A DNA stretch of 64,000 nucleotides from Prevotellaceae bacterium. Its GTDB lineage: Bacteria; Bacteroidota; Bacteroidia; Bacteroidales; Bacteroidaceae. The stretch spans positions 1-64,000 of the forward strand of contig JAUNOM010000005.1 in the NCBI GenBank assembly GCA_030531085.1, given 5' to 3'. This document shows, piece after piece, positions 20,382 through 28,181 of the stretch. A model generated the notes under the pieces. The model was not told the DNA's origin and did not search any database. It saw nothing but the letters and a program-made list of their open reading frames with translations. A program made the position numbers and the translations under genes. Every line of letters starts with the position of its first letter. Within the stretch, counting starts at the first letter, position 1.

Positions 20382-20434
20382 AAAGAAGACAGCAGTAAGA
20401 GCCTCTATGTAGGCTTCTTACTGCTGTCTTCTTT
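20382..20434. terminator. Long bidirectional terminator hairpin
   Basis: Arms 20382-20400 and 20416-20434 are perfectly complementary over 19 bp (AAAGAAGACAGCAGTAAGA and its complement), with an added GCC/GGC pair. It sits between the convergent HhH gene and the secreted-protein operon. A-rich and T-rich arm ends make it usable in both directions. Confidence 0.85.
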
Positions 20435-20450
20435 ATATGTTAAGTGTTGT

Positions 20451-21917
20451 CTATTCAGCCGGTTTCACATCCACACCTATCAGGCGTATGTACTGGCTTT
20501 GTTTCCTTCTTGCACTTGTGGTAAACGAATTGACGGTGTGCATTATCTTGAAGGCATGGCTGTACACCAGTGTCTGCGGCGTGTATCTCACGGTAAACGT
20601 GCTTACGGCATCGCTTGGAGCAACGAAGATTCTTCCGGAACCATCCACGTTCTCCATTGCATTCCTACTAAGCCATGTTGAGCTTCCATTTGGCAAAGGT
20701 TTGTATGTGTCCTCCTCCAGATCTTGATCCTGTCCGTCCGCCATAACCACATAGCAGTTCAGTGGCAGCTCGTCCGTTATGCTTTCATCAGTTTGCGGTG
20801 CTATGCTGAAGGTGATGTCATACGCCTTGCCCGGCATCATGACGTGGTTCAGTCTTATACCTAAAGTAGTAGCAGCAAAGGTGTTAGCCGTTGGCAGGAA
20901 AGTCGTTACATATTGGTTGTCCTTTATTCCCCATTTGGGATCACAGGTTATAAGTCGTGGAAAATACGCTTCAGTGGGACAGAAGTTTACAAATGCAGCT
21001 TTGTCGTTTCCGTAAGGAAGCAATGTCTCCATATTAGCCGGTACATAGAAAGGCTCGTTGGCCTCTTTCTCTATCTGGGCAATGACTTCCTCCACTATAT
21101 TGTCAGGTATATTAATGAAGTATATGCTGCCGTCGTCGCACACCTCTGTACTATCTGCCATAGCTTTCACCTGCTCCTCTGTCAGAGAAGCGGCATAGGC
21201 GTTTACCTTCTTGTTTATAAGGTCGTATAGCAGACAGCGTGATTCTCCGTACTTCTCTGTCAGTTTCGCATAGATATCCGTTGCCCCTGTAAATACAATA
21301 GGGATATCTGCCCCGTATGTAATGTGCAGTCTGTTGTAATTTATGACATTGCTAATGGTCTTGTCTATTCTCATCTCCGTTTCCTTTGTTAGGAAAGTCT
21401 TACCGTCGAGAATGTAATATCCCCTGCAATAATATGTTGTTCCGGGTGTAAGCAGCGTGTCTTGCAGGTTAAAATTTGCGTGGTTGCTGAAAGGATGTGC
21501 GTAAATCCATTTCTCTGTATTGTCACCGAGTAGGCAGATGTAATAATCTGTGGCTGGATCCCATGTATAGTTGTATTTGTCCAGTGGTACAGAGAAGTCT
21601 GTTATATGGTAGTCTGAAATCAGAAAACCACACCATCCACTGTTTTTGCCGTACCAAGCCCCCTCTTTTCCGTAGTCTGTTATGTTCATATAAAGCGGAA
21701 GAGTCCACATATAATAGCTTGTTTTATACCTGAACCCTGCTGATATAAAGTCATCGCCAGTAGGAATCTCCACTCCATACATAGAAACCTCCTCGTCCAT
21801 TATAGTGTCTTTTGAACCGTCTTTTAGTGTTATCACCAGTGCGGGTATGTCGCGGTTCTGTGCCTGTATGCCCGTTGAGGCGGCAAGCATCATTATTATT
21901 AATAATAAGTTTCTCAT
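20451..21917 (-). CDS. Secreted protein of unknown function
   Basis: A 488-residue protein with a clear Sec signal peptide (about 1-19, ending IQAQ). The mature N terminus ALVITLKDGSKDTI resembles that of the 165-residue protein at the head of the same operon (ALQITFNDGKVATI), so the two may share a surface module. The C terminus (residues about 440-488) looks like a beta-rich discoid domain. I do not recognise a catalytic motif. It is the third gene of a three-gene operon, 27 bp after the gene before it. Confidence 0.75.
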   Translation of the reverse strand: MRNLLLIIMMLAASTGIQAQNRDIPALVITLKDGSKDTIMDEEVSMYGVEIPTGDDFISAGFRYKTSYYMWTLPLYMNITDYGKEGAWYGKNSGWCGFLISDYHITDFSVPLDKYNYTWDPATDYYICLLGDNTEKWIYAHPFSNHANFNLQDTLLTPGTTYYCRGYYILDGKTFLTKETEMRIDKTISNVINYNRLHITYGADIPIVFTGATDIYAKLTEKYGESRCLLYDLINKKVNAYAASLTEEQVKAMADSTEVCDDGSIYFINIPDNIVEEVIAQIEKEANEPFYVPANMETLLPYGNDKAAFVNFCPTEAYFPRLITCDPKWGIKDNQYVTTFLPTANTFAATTLGIRLNHVMMPGKAYDITFSIAPQTDESITDELPLNCYVVMADGQDQDLEEDTYKPLPNGSSTWLSRNAMENVDGSGRIFVAPSDAVSTFTVRYTPQTLVYSHAFKIMHTVNSFTTSARRKQSQYIRLIGVDVKPAE

Positions 21918-21944
21918 CTGTTCAGAATAGTTTTAATGGTTTCC

Positions 21945-23648
21945 TTAATACCAGTCCTCCGTGTAATTGGTGTTGTTCACAATTCCTTCTGGAACCAGTT
22001 CTATGTAGTCCAAGGCTCTTCTTGCATCAGGATTGTCGTTTCCTATTACTTTTATCCTCAGCCAATAGTCATTCTGCTGCTCCAAATATGTCATACCTAC
22101 AGCCTTTCTTATCGTCATGATGTTGTGTCCCTCTTCGTATCTGCAACTGTTCTTTGGATTGGCGATGAGCTCGTCAGCACTGCCTACAGGCTGCTTTATT
22201 GTATTATATGTTCCGTATGCGTAGCTTGCCGGTGCGCGCATATAGCCGTGGGTCTGCATCTCCATGTCAGAAGCCACTCCATAGTCATCATATTCCTCCA
22301 GCAGTTTGTAGCCAATAGAGTCGCGGTCCTCCTTAATGCTTATGTCAGGAAAACGCGTGTCAAAGACATCTCCAAACTCATACATCTTTTCCGGGTCGTT
22401 AGTAGTGCCCAAATACAGTTGTATTTTACCTCCTGTTATCTGAATAGGATATCCCAGTCTTATCTCGTATCTGCCTGTAGGCACTGACGGCAGACGCAGG
22501 CATACATCCGCATTGTTACTCAAACCAAAGTCTTCATTATTCCAAAGACGCCATGGCCATGATGAGAATACAGCTATAGAGGTTCGTTCTGTATTTGTTT
22601 TGAGGTTGTCAAAATAATCGTTTGGCATTATCGCACACACGCTGCCAAAGCTGTTGTTATTCGTTGAACTCAACCAGTCTACCTCATTTTGCTTTGCAAA
22701 CCGCAGGTCATTGTTTGCCAGTTCGTGAAGTATATCGTTTATGCCAATCCTCATTCTTTCATAGAATACACCATAAGCAGCGTCAAGGTTGTATATCAAT
22801 GGCTTGCTCACGTTGTGTATATATCCGTTCAAGGCATATATGTCAGACTTCTCCTTGCGCACAAGTGCTCCCTCGTCCATAAGAGGGTGCATAGCTTCTG
22901 ACCCCATAGTGCCCACTTGATTGGTAAGGGTGTTGTTCATGCGGTATCTGTTTACCCAGATGTTCTGGCTGTCACCTGTGTTATGGTACAGTGGTTGCCA
23001 TATCTTCACAATAGTGTTTGGCAGCAGGGTCTCATAATAGCTGTGTGGCTCTCCGCCAAAGGCAAAGTTCCAATTGTTATCCTCCGGATCATAGCAACGT
23101 ACCAGTTTCTTGTATTTCATGCCTGCTTTCAGTATGTGGTATCGCACAAACATATTCACAACATTGTACGTATATGTGTAGTCATCGCCTGTACTGATAG
23201 ACAGTTTGTCCATTCCCGGATAATTATACCATCCTGCATTGCCATACCATTCTATGCATTTCTCCTTCAATGATGCGAAGTCTGTGATGCCGATAGTCCT
23301 GAATGTCTCGTTGTCAACCGCAAAGAGTGTGAATTTTACCTTGCATTCTGTTGGTGAGTCATACGGTGTGCTTCCAGCCCAGAGATGGTTCGATACTTCA
23401 TAAACCCTGAACTTGTTCCTTATTGACAGTGTGTCCGCCAGTCCTGTGGCCTCCAGCGCCTCGGAGAAGATGCTGTACTCCGTGTGTCGTGCGAGTACGT
23501 CGGCCACCGTGGGGCGTGTGTTTGCAATGGTGATCTCCTCTACGTCCGCCACGTTATATGTCTTGTCGCCTATGCGCAGAGTCTCCTGTGCGTTGCCGAG
23601 GAGCGGCAATGTGAGCATGGCGGCGAGTGATATTAACAGTTTCTTCAT
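21945..23648 (-). CDS. Secreted fasciclin-like protein
   Basis: A 567-residue protein with a signal peptide (about 1-20, ending GNAQ). The segment TVADVLARHTEYSIFSEALEATGL at about 47-70 (cited only by its start TVADVLARHTEYS) has the form of a fasciclin domain, a cell-surface adhesion fold. The C-terminal region (WLRIKVIGN ... RRALDYIELVPEG) resembles a carbohydrate- or surface-binding beta domain. Its ATG overlaps the preceding stop in an ATGA overlap, so translation is probably coupled. The ligand is unknown. Confidence 0.75.
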   Translation of the reverse strand: MKKLLISLAAMLTLPLLGNAQETLRIGDKTYNVADVEEITIANTRPTVADVLARHTEYSIFSEALEATGLADTLSIRNKFRVYEVSNHLWAGSTPYDSPTECKVKFTLFAVDNETFRTIGITDFASLKEKCIEWYGNAGWYNYPGMDKLSISTGDDYTYTYNVVNMFVRYHILKAGMKYKKLVRCYDPEDNNWNFAFGGEPHSYYETLLPNTIVKIWQPLYHNTGDSQNIWVNRYRMNNTLTNQVGTMGSEAMHPLMDEGALVRKEKSDIYALNGYIHNVSKPLIYNLDAAYGVFYERMRIGINDILHELANNDLRFAKQNEVDWLSSTNNNSFGSVCAIMPNDYFDNLKTNTERTSIAVFSSWPWRLWNNEDFGLSNNADVCLRLPSVPTGRYEIRLGYPIQITGGKIQLYLGTTNDPEKMYEFGDVFDTRFPDISIKEDRDSIGYKLLEEYDDYGVASDMEMQTHGYMRAPASYAYGTYNTIKQPVGSADELIANPKNSCRYEEGHNIMTIRKAVGMTYLEQQNDYWLRIKVIGNDNPDARRALDYIELVPEGIVNNTNYTEDWY

Positions 23649-24142
23649 TTTATCCTTACTTTAATGGAGTTAGACTTCAGTTTGATGATATAGTCACCGG
23701 CGGGGCAGGATGTGAGGTCTACTGTCACCATGCCGTTGCCTCCCGTGACGCGTGCGGCCTGCTTGGTGCCGTCAATGCCGTATACGGCCATGCCGTCAGT
23801 GTCTGCTCCGTTCACCGTAACGGTCTTGCCGTTGATGGAGAACGCCAGTCCTGCTGCGGTGGCGGCATCGTCCAGCGGTGCGGAAACGTCCGTGGCGGTG
23901 TCTATGAACCTCAATGTCTTCAGGTCTTTGAACTGGTAAGTGGTCGTTTCAGAGTTTGCATACACCTCCAGATAGAACTCCTTGTTCTCCAAGTCATAAC
24001 GTCTCATGAAGAACAGGCCATTCTCTGTTCTGATGGTCGCAACCTTCCCGTCGTTGAAGGTAATCTGCAATGCAGACCTGTCCTTCGCCATTGCGGTGCC
24101 CATAGCCATCAAGGCGGCGATTAGGGTAATGGTTCTTCTCAT
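23645..24142 (-). CDS. Small secreted protein with C-terminal sorting-like tail
   Basis: A 165-residue protein with a signal peptide (about 1-19, ending AMAK). An N-terminal beta segment has ALQITFNDGKVATI, and a C-terminal beta domain runs VTVNGADTDGMAVYGIDG to GDYIIKLKSNSIKVRIK. That end, with GxYI(I/V)K and a basic tip, is like the type A C-terminal domain of type IX secretion cargo. It heads the operon of three secreted proteins and lies directly behind the long leader at 24143-24547. Confidence 0.75.
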   Translation of the reverse strand: MRRTITLIAALMAMGTAMAKDRSALQITFNDGKVATIRTENGLFFMRRYDLENKEFYLEVYANSETTTYQFKDLKTLRFIDTATDVSAPLDDAATAAGLAFSINGKTVTVNGADTDGMAVYGIDGTKQAARVTGGNGMVTVDLTSCPAGDYIIKLKSNSIKVRIK

Positions 24143-24544
24143 AAGTAAGAATAAAGGTAATGTTCCTGCAAGGCTCCTTTGGCAGGTAGGTTAGTGATGT
24201 AAGTGGAGTGCATCATAATAAAAAAGTGGAGCCATCCTGTCGCTCGTTCCCCACATGAAGGCCTTCGCATTGCCCAATTCGTCGAAACGAGCAACACGAA
24301 AACCCCACACGAGAGTATATAATAATCCATATAATCCCCCAACACGGCAGCATTGCGCGCCCCTGTTGGGAGGATGGACAGTGTATATACCATCATAGAG
24401 GTATTCACTGTTGCTTTGTTTGTGACGAATTGAAGAAGTTGCGAAGTTCTCATGTAGTCAAAACAAAAGCGCAGTAAACGCCTTTTTATGTATGTGCGCA
24501 TCCATGATATGCATTGCGTCCGCAGTGTTACATACATGGATGCG
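24143..24544 (-). promoter_or_regulatory. Long, probably structured 5' leader of the secreted-protein operon
   Basis: About 400 nt lie between the predicted start (near 24542) and the first ATG (24142). Perfect inverted repeats fill it: CGCATCCATG 24497-24506 with 24535-24544 at the 5' end; CAATTCGTC 24275-24283 with 24424-24432; CCCAACA 24338-24344 with 24364-24370; GCTCGTT 24242-24248 with 24286-24292; GGCTCC near 24173 with GGAGCC near 24230. The GCTCGTT and CAATTCGTC pairings interleave, so they would form a pseudoknot or exclude each other. I do not recognise it as a known riboswitch. Confidence 0.5.
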
Positions 24545-24547
24545 TTG

Positions 24548-24578
24548 CAAAGTTAATGATTATTTCTGTAACTGCAAA
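24548..24578 (-). promoter_or_regulatory. Promoter of the secreted-protein operon
   Basis: On the minus strand, TTTG at 24578-24575 and TAACTTTG at 24555-24548 are separated by 19 bp. This is the full Bacteroidetes -33/-7 pair and among the best in the window. Predicted start near 24542. Confidence 0.75.
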
Positions 24579-24660
24579 GCGTTTAGGTATTTATTTTTCT
24601 CTTTTTTTATATCTTTTTCTGTGTTTTATTTGGTGGAATGAAGTAAAAAGTGTACTTTTA

Positions 24661-24696
24661 CAGAACAAAAGTGCACGGTCGTGCAAAAAAGTTCTG
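24661..24696. repeat. Intergenic hairpin
   Basis: CAGAAC 24661-24666 pairs with GTTCTG 24691-24696, enclosing an inner GCACG/CGTGC stem with A-rich internal loops. It lies between the secreted-operon promoter and the small membrane protein's terminator. Role unknown. Confidence 0.4.
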
Positions 24697-24720
24697 TAGA
24701 AAACGAATGGAAAAATAAAT

Positions 24721-24755
24721 AAAGCCGACTGTGATTATATATCATCGTCGGCTTT
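24721..24755 (-). terminator. Terminator after the small membrane protein gene
   Basis: AAAGCCGAC 24721-24729 pairs with GTCGGCTTT 24747-24755, with an inner GAT/ATC pair. It is 34 bp past the stop of the gene at 24789-25070. Confidence 0.7.
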
Positions 24756-24788
24756 CATCTTTTTCTTCTTCGATATAGGCTAATGTGC

Positions 24789-25070
24789 TTATTTGCCATT
24801 CACATAATCAAAGAACCTTGAATTTAAGCGTATTGCCTCTGCCCTGTTAAGGTATACAGTCTCATCCCTAAAATGTTCGCCTGCGTTCTCTTGTTGTTCT
24901 GTCTCAATGGCTTTTGTTCGCTCCGCTACTATGTCATAATCTGAAAGCATAGCAAGTCGTGTCTCTGCCTTATTCACAGAGCGCTTTGCCTCTTTCTTGT
25001 GTGTTATGATTTCCCTTATCAATGTGATTACAGCAATGATAAAGGCCAATACAGTGATTATATTTGTCAT
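24789..25070 (-). CDS. Small membrane protein of unknown function
   Basis: A 93-residue protein with one N-terminal membrane helix (about 3-22, IITVLAFIIAVITLI) and a charged, mostly helical C-terminal part. No family was recognised. It is probably a real gene: a TAnnTTTG box lies about 112 bp upstream and a hairpin terminator just downstream. It is monocistronic. Confidence 0.6.
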   Translation of the reverse strand: MTNIITVLAFIIAVITLIREIITHKKEAKRSVNKAETRLAMLSDYDIVAERTKAIETEQQENAGEHFRDETVYLNRAEAIRLNSRFFDYVNGK

Positions 25071-25181
25071 ATTCTTCTAATAGATTATATTGGCTGCGCA
25101 ACATTAGCTATGAGCCGTAAGATTGTTTGCTTGAAAATATATCTTATTATTCATTGATTATAGGAATAACATACTATGCTG

Positions 25182-25189
25182 CAAAGTTA
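25182..25189 (-). promoter_or_regulatory. Promoter -7 box for the small membrane protein
   Basis: TAACTTTG on the minus strand; predicted start near 25175, leader about 105 nt. No clear -33 element was seen. Confidence 0.5.
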
Positions 25190-25282
25190 ATGTTTTTCTC
25201 TGATATTCCTGCATTTTTGTTGTGAAAAAATTGTCATTTCCCAATTTTAAAGATAAGTGTAACAACATATTGGTTACGTTAT

Positions 25283-25725
25283 GCAAAAAATCAAAGTGTC
25301 AAAAAAATGGCCTTTTTTCTGACACTTTGATTTTTTGCACCCTCGGAGAATCGCGTGTGCAAAAATTATCTTCACGTGGGCGCGTACAGCGCATTCTCCG
25401 CGAGTTTTGGTAAATGGCTGATAGTTTGGTGGTTAACTGCTGTTGTACTGAAAGGATATTCAAAAACAGCGCACAATATGTATGCTTTGGGCTGCAATCA
25501 GATAGATATTACACTATAATCTCTATGCTTTTACACAGCGAAAGGATAGAGATTGCAATGCAATCACATAGCTTTCGCGGTGCAGGCGCTGCCATATTGC
25601 GTGCAAAACGCACTTTTGGATGGAGTGAAGTGAGTGTTTTCTCTCTAAAACGCAAGGTCAGGGCGGATGTCCCGAAAAAGCAAAACGTAAGCAAAACGGC
25701 CATTTTTGTGACGTTTTGTCAAAAT
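25283..25725 (+). repeat. Composite dispersed repeat element, copy A
   Basis: The element has four modules in order. (1) A terminal hairpin with perfect 19-bp arms, 25283-25301 and 25320-25338. (2) An inverted repeat CGGAGAAT 25344-25351 / ATTCTCCG 25393-25400. (3) A 22-bp-period array at 25450-25600. (4) An end block from CTAAAACGCAAGG to ACGTTTTGTCAAAAT with an inner IR (CAAAACGT 25681-25688 / ACGTTTTG 25711-25718). Copy B at 49998-50425 has the same modules in the same order on the other strand. No transposase was seen. It lies 3' of glnN. No coding potential is apparent in 25071-25836. Confidence 0.85.
25450..25600. repeat. 22-bp-period array of 19-bp imperfect palindromes (copy A)
   Basis: Clear 19-bp units begin at 25494, 25516, 25538 and 25560, for example GCAATCAGATAGATATTAC and GCAATCACATAGCTTTCGC, each separated by a 3-bp spacer. 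Weaker units fit the same phase at 25450, 25472 and 25582. The units mostly begin GY and end YC or RC, have a central TAT or ATA, and have variable inner half-sites. Confidence 0.8.
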
Positions 25726-25836
25726 GATGCTTTGCGGTTGCGAATGAAAAAGGTGGACACTTTCGCAAGTGCCCACCGTGCAAACTTAAACAACCAATAA
25801 AAGAAATAGATTGATTGTTTCGGTATTTCCTGTTTC

Positions 25837-28026
25837 TTATCTGATGAAGAGTAGCTCGCGGTACTTAGGCAGAGTCCATACCTCATCGTCAACCTTTGAC
25901 TCCAGCTTGTCGATGTGGTGGCGTATCTCCTCCATCTTCGGCTCTACGGTGTCGTGGTATGCTATGGCCTTCTCGCGCTCAGACTCTATCTTGTTGGCCA
26001 CCTTGCGCGCGTCTGTCAGTGCCTTGCAGCCATCCTCTATGGTCTTCACGCGCTGTGATATCTCTGATATCAGTGCGAGGTTGCTTGCGGCCACCACCTT
26101 GAACTCGTCTTCAGGCAGTATGCTCTTCAGAGCCGCAACGTTCTCGGCGAGCTTTGTCTGGTAAGTCAGCACCTGAGGTATGATGTGGTTGACGGACAGG
26201 TCGCCGAAGATGCGCGCCTCTATCTGTATCTTCTTGGTGTATGTGTCCCACTTTATCTCGTTTCTTGCCTCAAGCTCCTTCGCCGTCATGATGTTCAGCG
26301 ACTCGAACATATCAATTGATGACTGGTCCAGATAGCGGTCGAAGATGACAGGGCATGACCTCTCCACGTCCAGGCCGCGCTTTTCAGCCTCCGCAACCCA
26401 CTCGTCAGAGTATCCGTTGCCGTCAAAACGTATAGGCTTGCAGGTCTTGATGTCCTCGCGCAGCACGCTGATGATGGAGGCGTGAAGCTCCTTGCCCGTT
26501 GCCACCAGTGCGTCAACACGCTTCTTGAAGTTAACCAGTGCCTCGGCAACGGCGGCGTTGAGGGCTATCATTGCGGACGCGCAGTTGGCCTCGGAGCCCG
26601 GTGCGCGGAACTCAAAGCGGTTTCCTGTGAAGGCGAACGGTGACGTACGGTTGCGGTCGGTGTTGTCAATGAGCAGCTCAGGGATGGAAGGTATGTCGAG
26701 CTTCAGGCCCTCCTTGCCCTTGATGGCGATTGTGTCGTCGTCGTTAGAGTTCTCAAGATGGTCGAGAACCTCATTGAGCTGCTTGCCGAGGAATGAGGAG
26801 ACGATGGCCGGCGGCGCCTCGTTCGCTCCCAGACGGTGTGCGTTTGTGGCCGACATGATGGATGCCTTCAGCAGTCCGTTGTGCTTGTATACGGCCATAA
26901 GGGTCTCGACGATGAACGTGACAAAGCGCAGATTGCTTATCTCGTCCTTGCCCGGAGCGTGGAGCAGTATGCCTGTGTCGGTTGACAGAGACCAGTTGTT
27001 GTGCTTACCGGAACCGTTGACTCCGTCGAAAGGCTTCTCGTGCAGCAGGCAGCGGAAGCCGTGCTTGCGCGCCACTTTCCTCATAAGCGACATGATAAGC
27101 ATATTGTGGTCGATGGCAAGGTTGGTCTCCTCGAAGATTGGCGCAAGCTCAAACTGGTTTGGAGCCACCTCATTGTGGCGTGTCTTGCATGGTATGCCGA
27201 GTTCAAGAGCCTGTATCTCCAGGTCTTTCATGAAGGCTGCCACGCGCTCGGGGATAGCTCCGAAGTAGTGATCCTCCATCTGCTGGTCCTTGGCTGATGA
27301 GTGTCCCATCAGCGTGCGGCCTGTGAGCAGCAGGTCAGGGCGTGCGGAATACAGTCCCTCGTCAACGAGGAAGTACTCCTGTTCCCATCCAAGGTTGGAG
27401 ACAACCTTGCTCACTTCCGGATTGAAGTACTTCACCACGTCTGTCGCTGCAACGTCAACGGCGTGCAGGGCCTTAAGCAATGGAGTCTTATAGTCAAGCG
27501 CCTCTCCTGTGTATGAGATGAATACGGTCGGTATCATCAGCGTGTCTCCAATGACGAAGACGGGTGATGTGGGGTCCCAGGCGGAGTATCCGCGCGCCTC
27601 GAAGGTAGAGCGTATGCCGCCAGATGGGAATGATGAGGCGTCAGGTTCCTGCTGTACGAGTATCTTACCCTCGAACTCCTCTATCATACCGCCCTTCCAG
27701 TCGTGCTCCACGAATGCGTCATGCTTCTCGGCTGTAGCGTCCGTCAGTGGCTGGAACCAGTGTGTGCAGTGTGTCGCGCCCAGTTCCATGGCCCATTTCT
27801 TCATTCCCTCGGCCACGATGTCGGCAGTGGCGCGGTCCAGAGGCGCACCGTTGTCAATGACATCAAGCATCTTTGTGTAGACCTTCTTGGGAAGGTATTT
27901 GTACATCTTCTGCTTGTTGAAGACGTATTTTCCGAAGAACTCTGAAGGGCGGACGTCAGGTGTCGGCACTTCAATGGGCTTTTTCTTGAAAGCCTCCGCT
28001 ACAACTTGAAATCTTAAATTTGGCAT
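25837..28026 (-). CDS. glnN: Glutamine synthetase type III
   Basis: Forms glutamine from glutamate, ammonia and ATP in the cytoplasm. At 729 residues it has the length of GSIII enzymes such as the Bacteroides fragilis one, much longer than GSI. Visible are WFQPLT and the catalytic-core GVNGSGKHNNWSLST, plus the C-terminal helical extension of the GSIII family. It lies near the PII/amt/asnB group and has its own promoter. Copy A of the composite repeat sits directly 3' of it. Confidence 0.95.
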   Translation of the reverse strand: MPNLRFQVVAEAFKKKPIEVPTPDVRPSEFFGKYVFNKQKMYKYLPKKVYTKMLDVIDNGAPLDRATADIVAEGMKKWAMELGATHCTHWFQPLTDATAEKHDAFVEHDWKGGMIEEFEGKILVQQEPDASSFPSGGIRSTFEARGYSAWDPTSPVFVIGDTLMIPTVFISYTGEALDYKTPLLKALHAVDVAATDVVKYFNPEVSKVVSNLGWEQEYFLVDEGLYSARPDLLLTGRTLMGHSSAKDQQMEDHYFGAIPERVAAFMKDLEIQALELGIPCKTRHNEVAPNQFELAPIFEETNLAIDHNMLIMSLMRKVARKHGFRCLLHEKPFDGVNGSGKHNNWSLSTDTGILLHAPGKDEISNLRFVTFIVETLMAVYKHNGLLKASIMSATNAHRLGANEAPPAIVSSFLGKQLNEVLDHLENSNDDDTIAIKGKEGLKLDIPSIPELLIDNTDRNRTSPFAFTGNRFEFRAPGSEANCASAMIALNAAVAEALVNFKKRVDALVATGKELHASIISVLREDIKTCKPIRFDGNGYSDEWVAEAEKRGLDVERSCPVIFDRYLDQSSIDMFESLNIMTAKELEARNEIKWDTYTKKIQIEARIFGDLSVNHIIPQVLTYQTKLAENVAALKSILPEDEFKVVAASNLALISEISQRVKTIEDGCKALTDARKVANKIESEREKAIAYHDTVEPKMEEIRHHIDKLESKVDDEVWTLPKYRELLFIR

Positions 28027-28103
28027 TGTATTTTATCTTTTTGTTGGTTTGCTTTTTTATTTGTAAGCACTCTCCTTGCGGAGGGATGTCTAAGTCTGCT
28101 CTG

Positions 28104-28134
28104 CAAAGGTAGTGCTTTTTCTGTATTCACACAA
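28104..28134 (-). promoter_or_regulatory. Promoter of glnN
   Basis: On the minus strand, TACCTTTG at 28111-28104 with TTG at 28134-28132, spaced by 20 bp. Predicted start near 28097 and leader about 70 nt. Confidence 0.65.
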
Positions 28135-28181
28135 GTTTTTTCTTTTGAAAGTGGTGAAAATGGCTGTGTGATTGTCCGTTA

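Noticed and set aside
24139..24537. 132-codon open frame upstream of the secreted operon, ending in an ATGA overlap
   Set aside because: Its composition is not protein-like, its ATG would lie 4-6 nt from the predicted transcript start with no ribosome site, and the sequence is better explained by paired RNA segments.
25450..25600. CRISPR array
   Set aside because: Repeats are 19 bp with only 3-bp spacers and vary in sequence, and no cas gene is present; spacers of 3 bp cannot be targets.
25414..25800. 128-codon frame in composite element copy A
   Set aside because: It lies within the repeat and is not kept as a frame in copy B.
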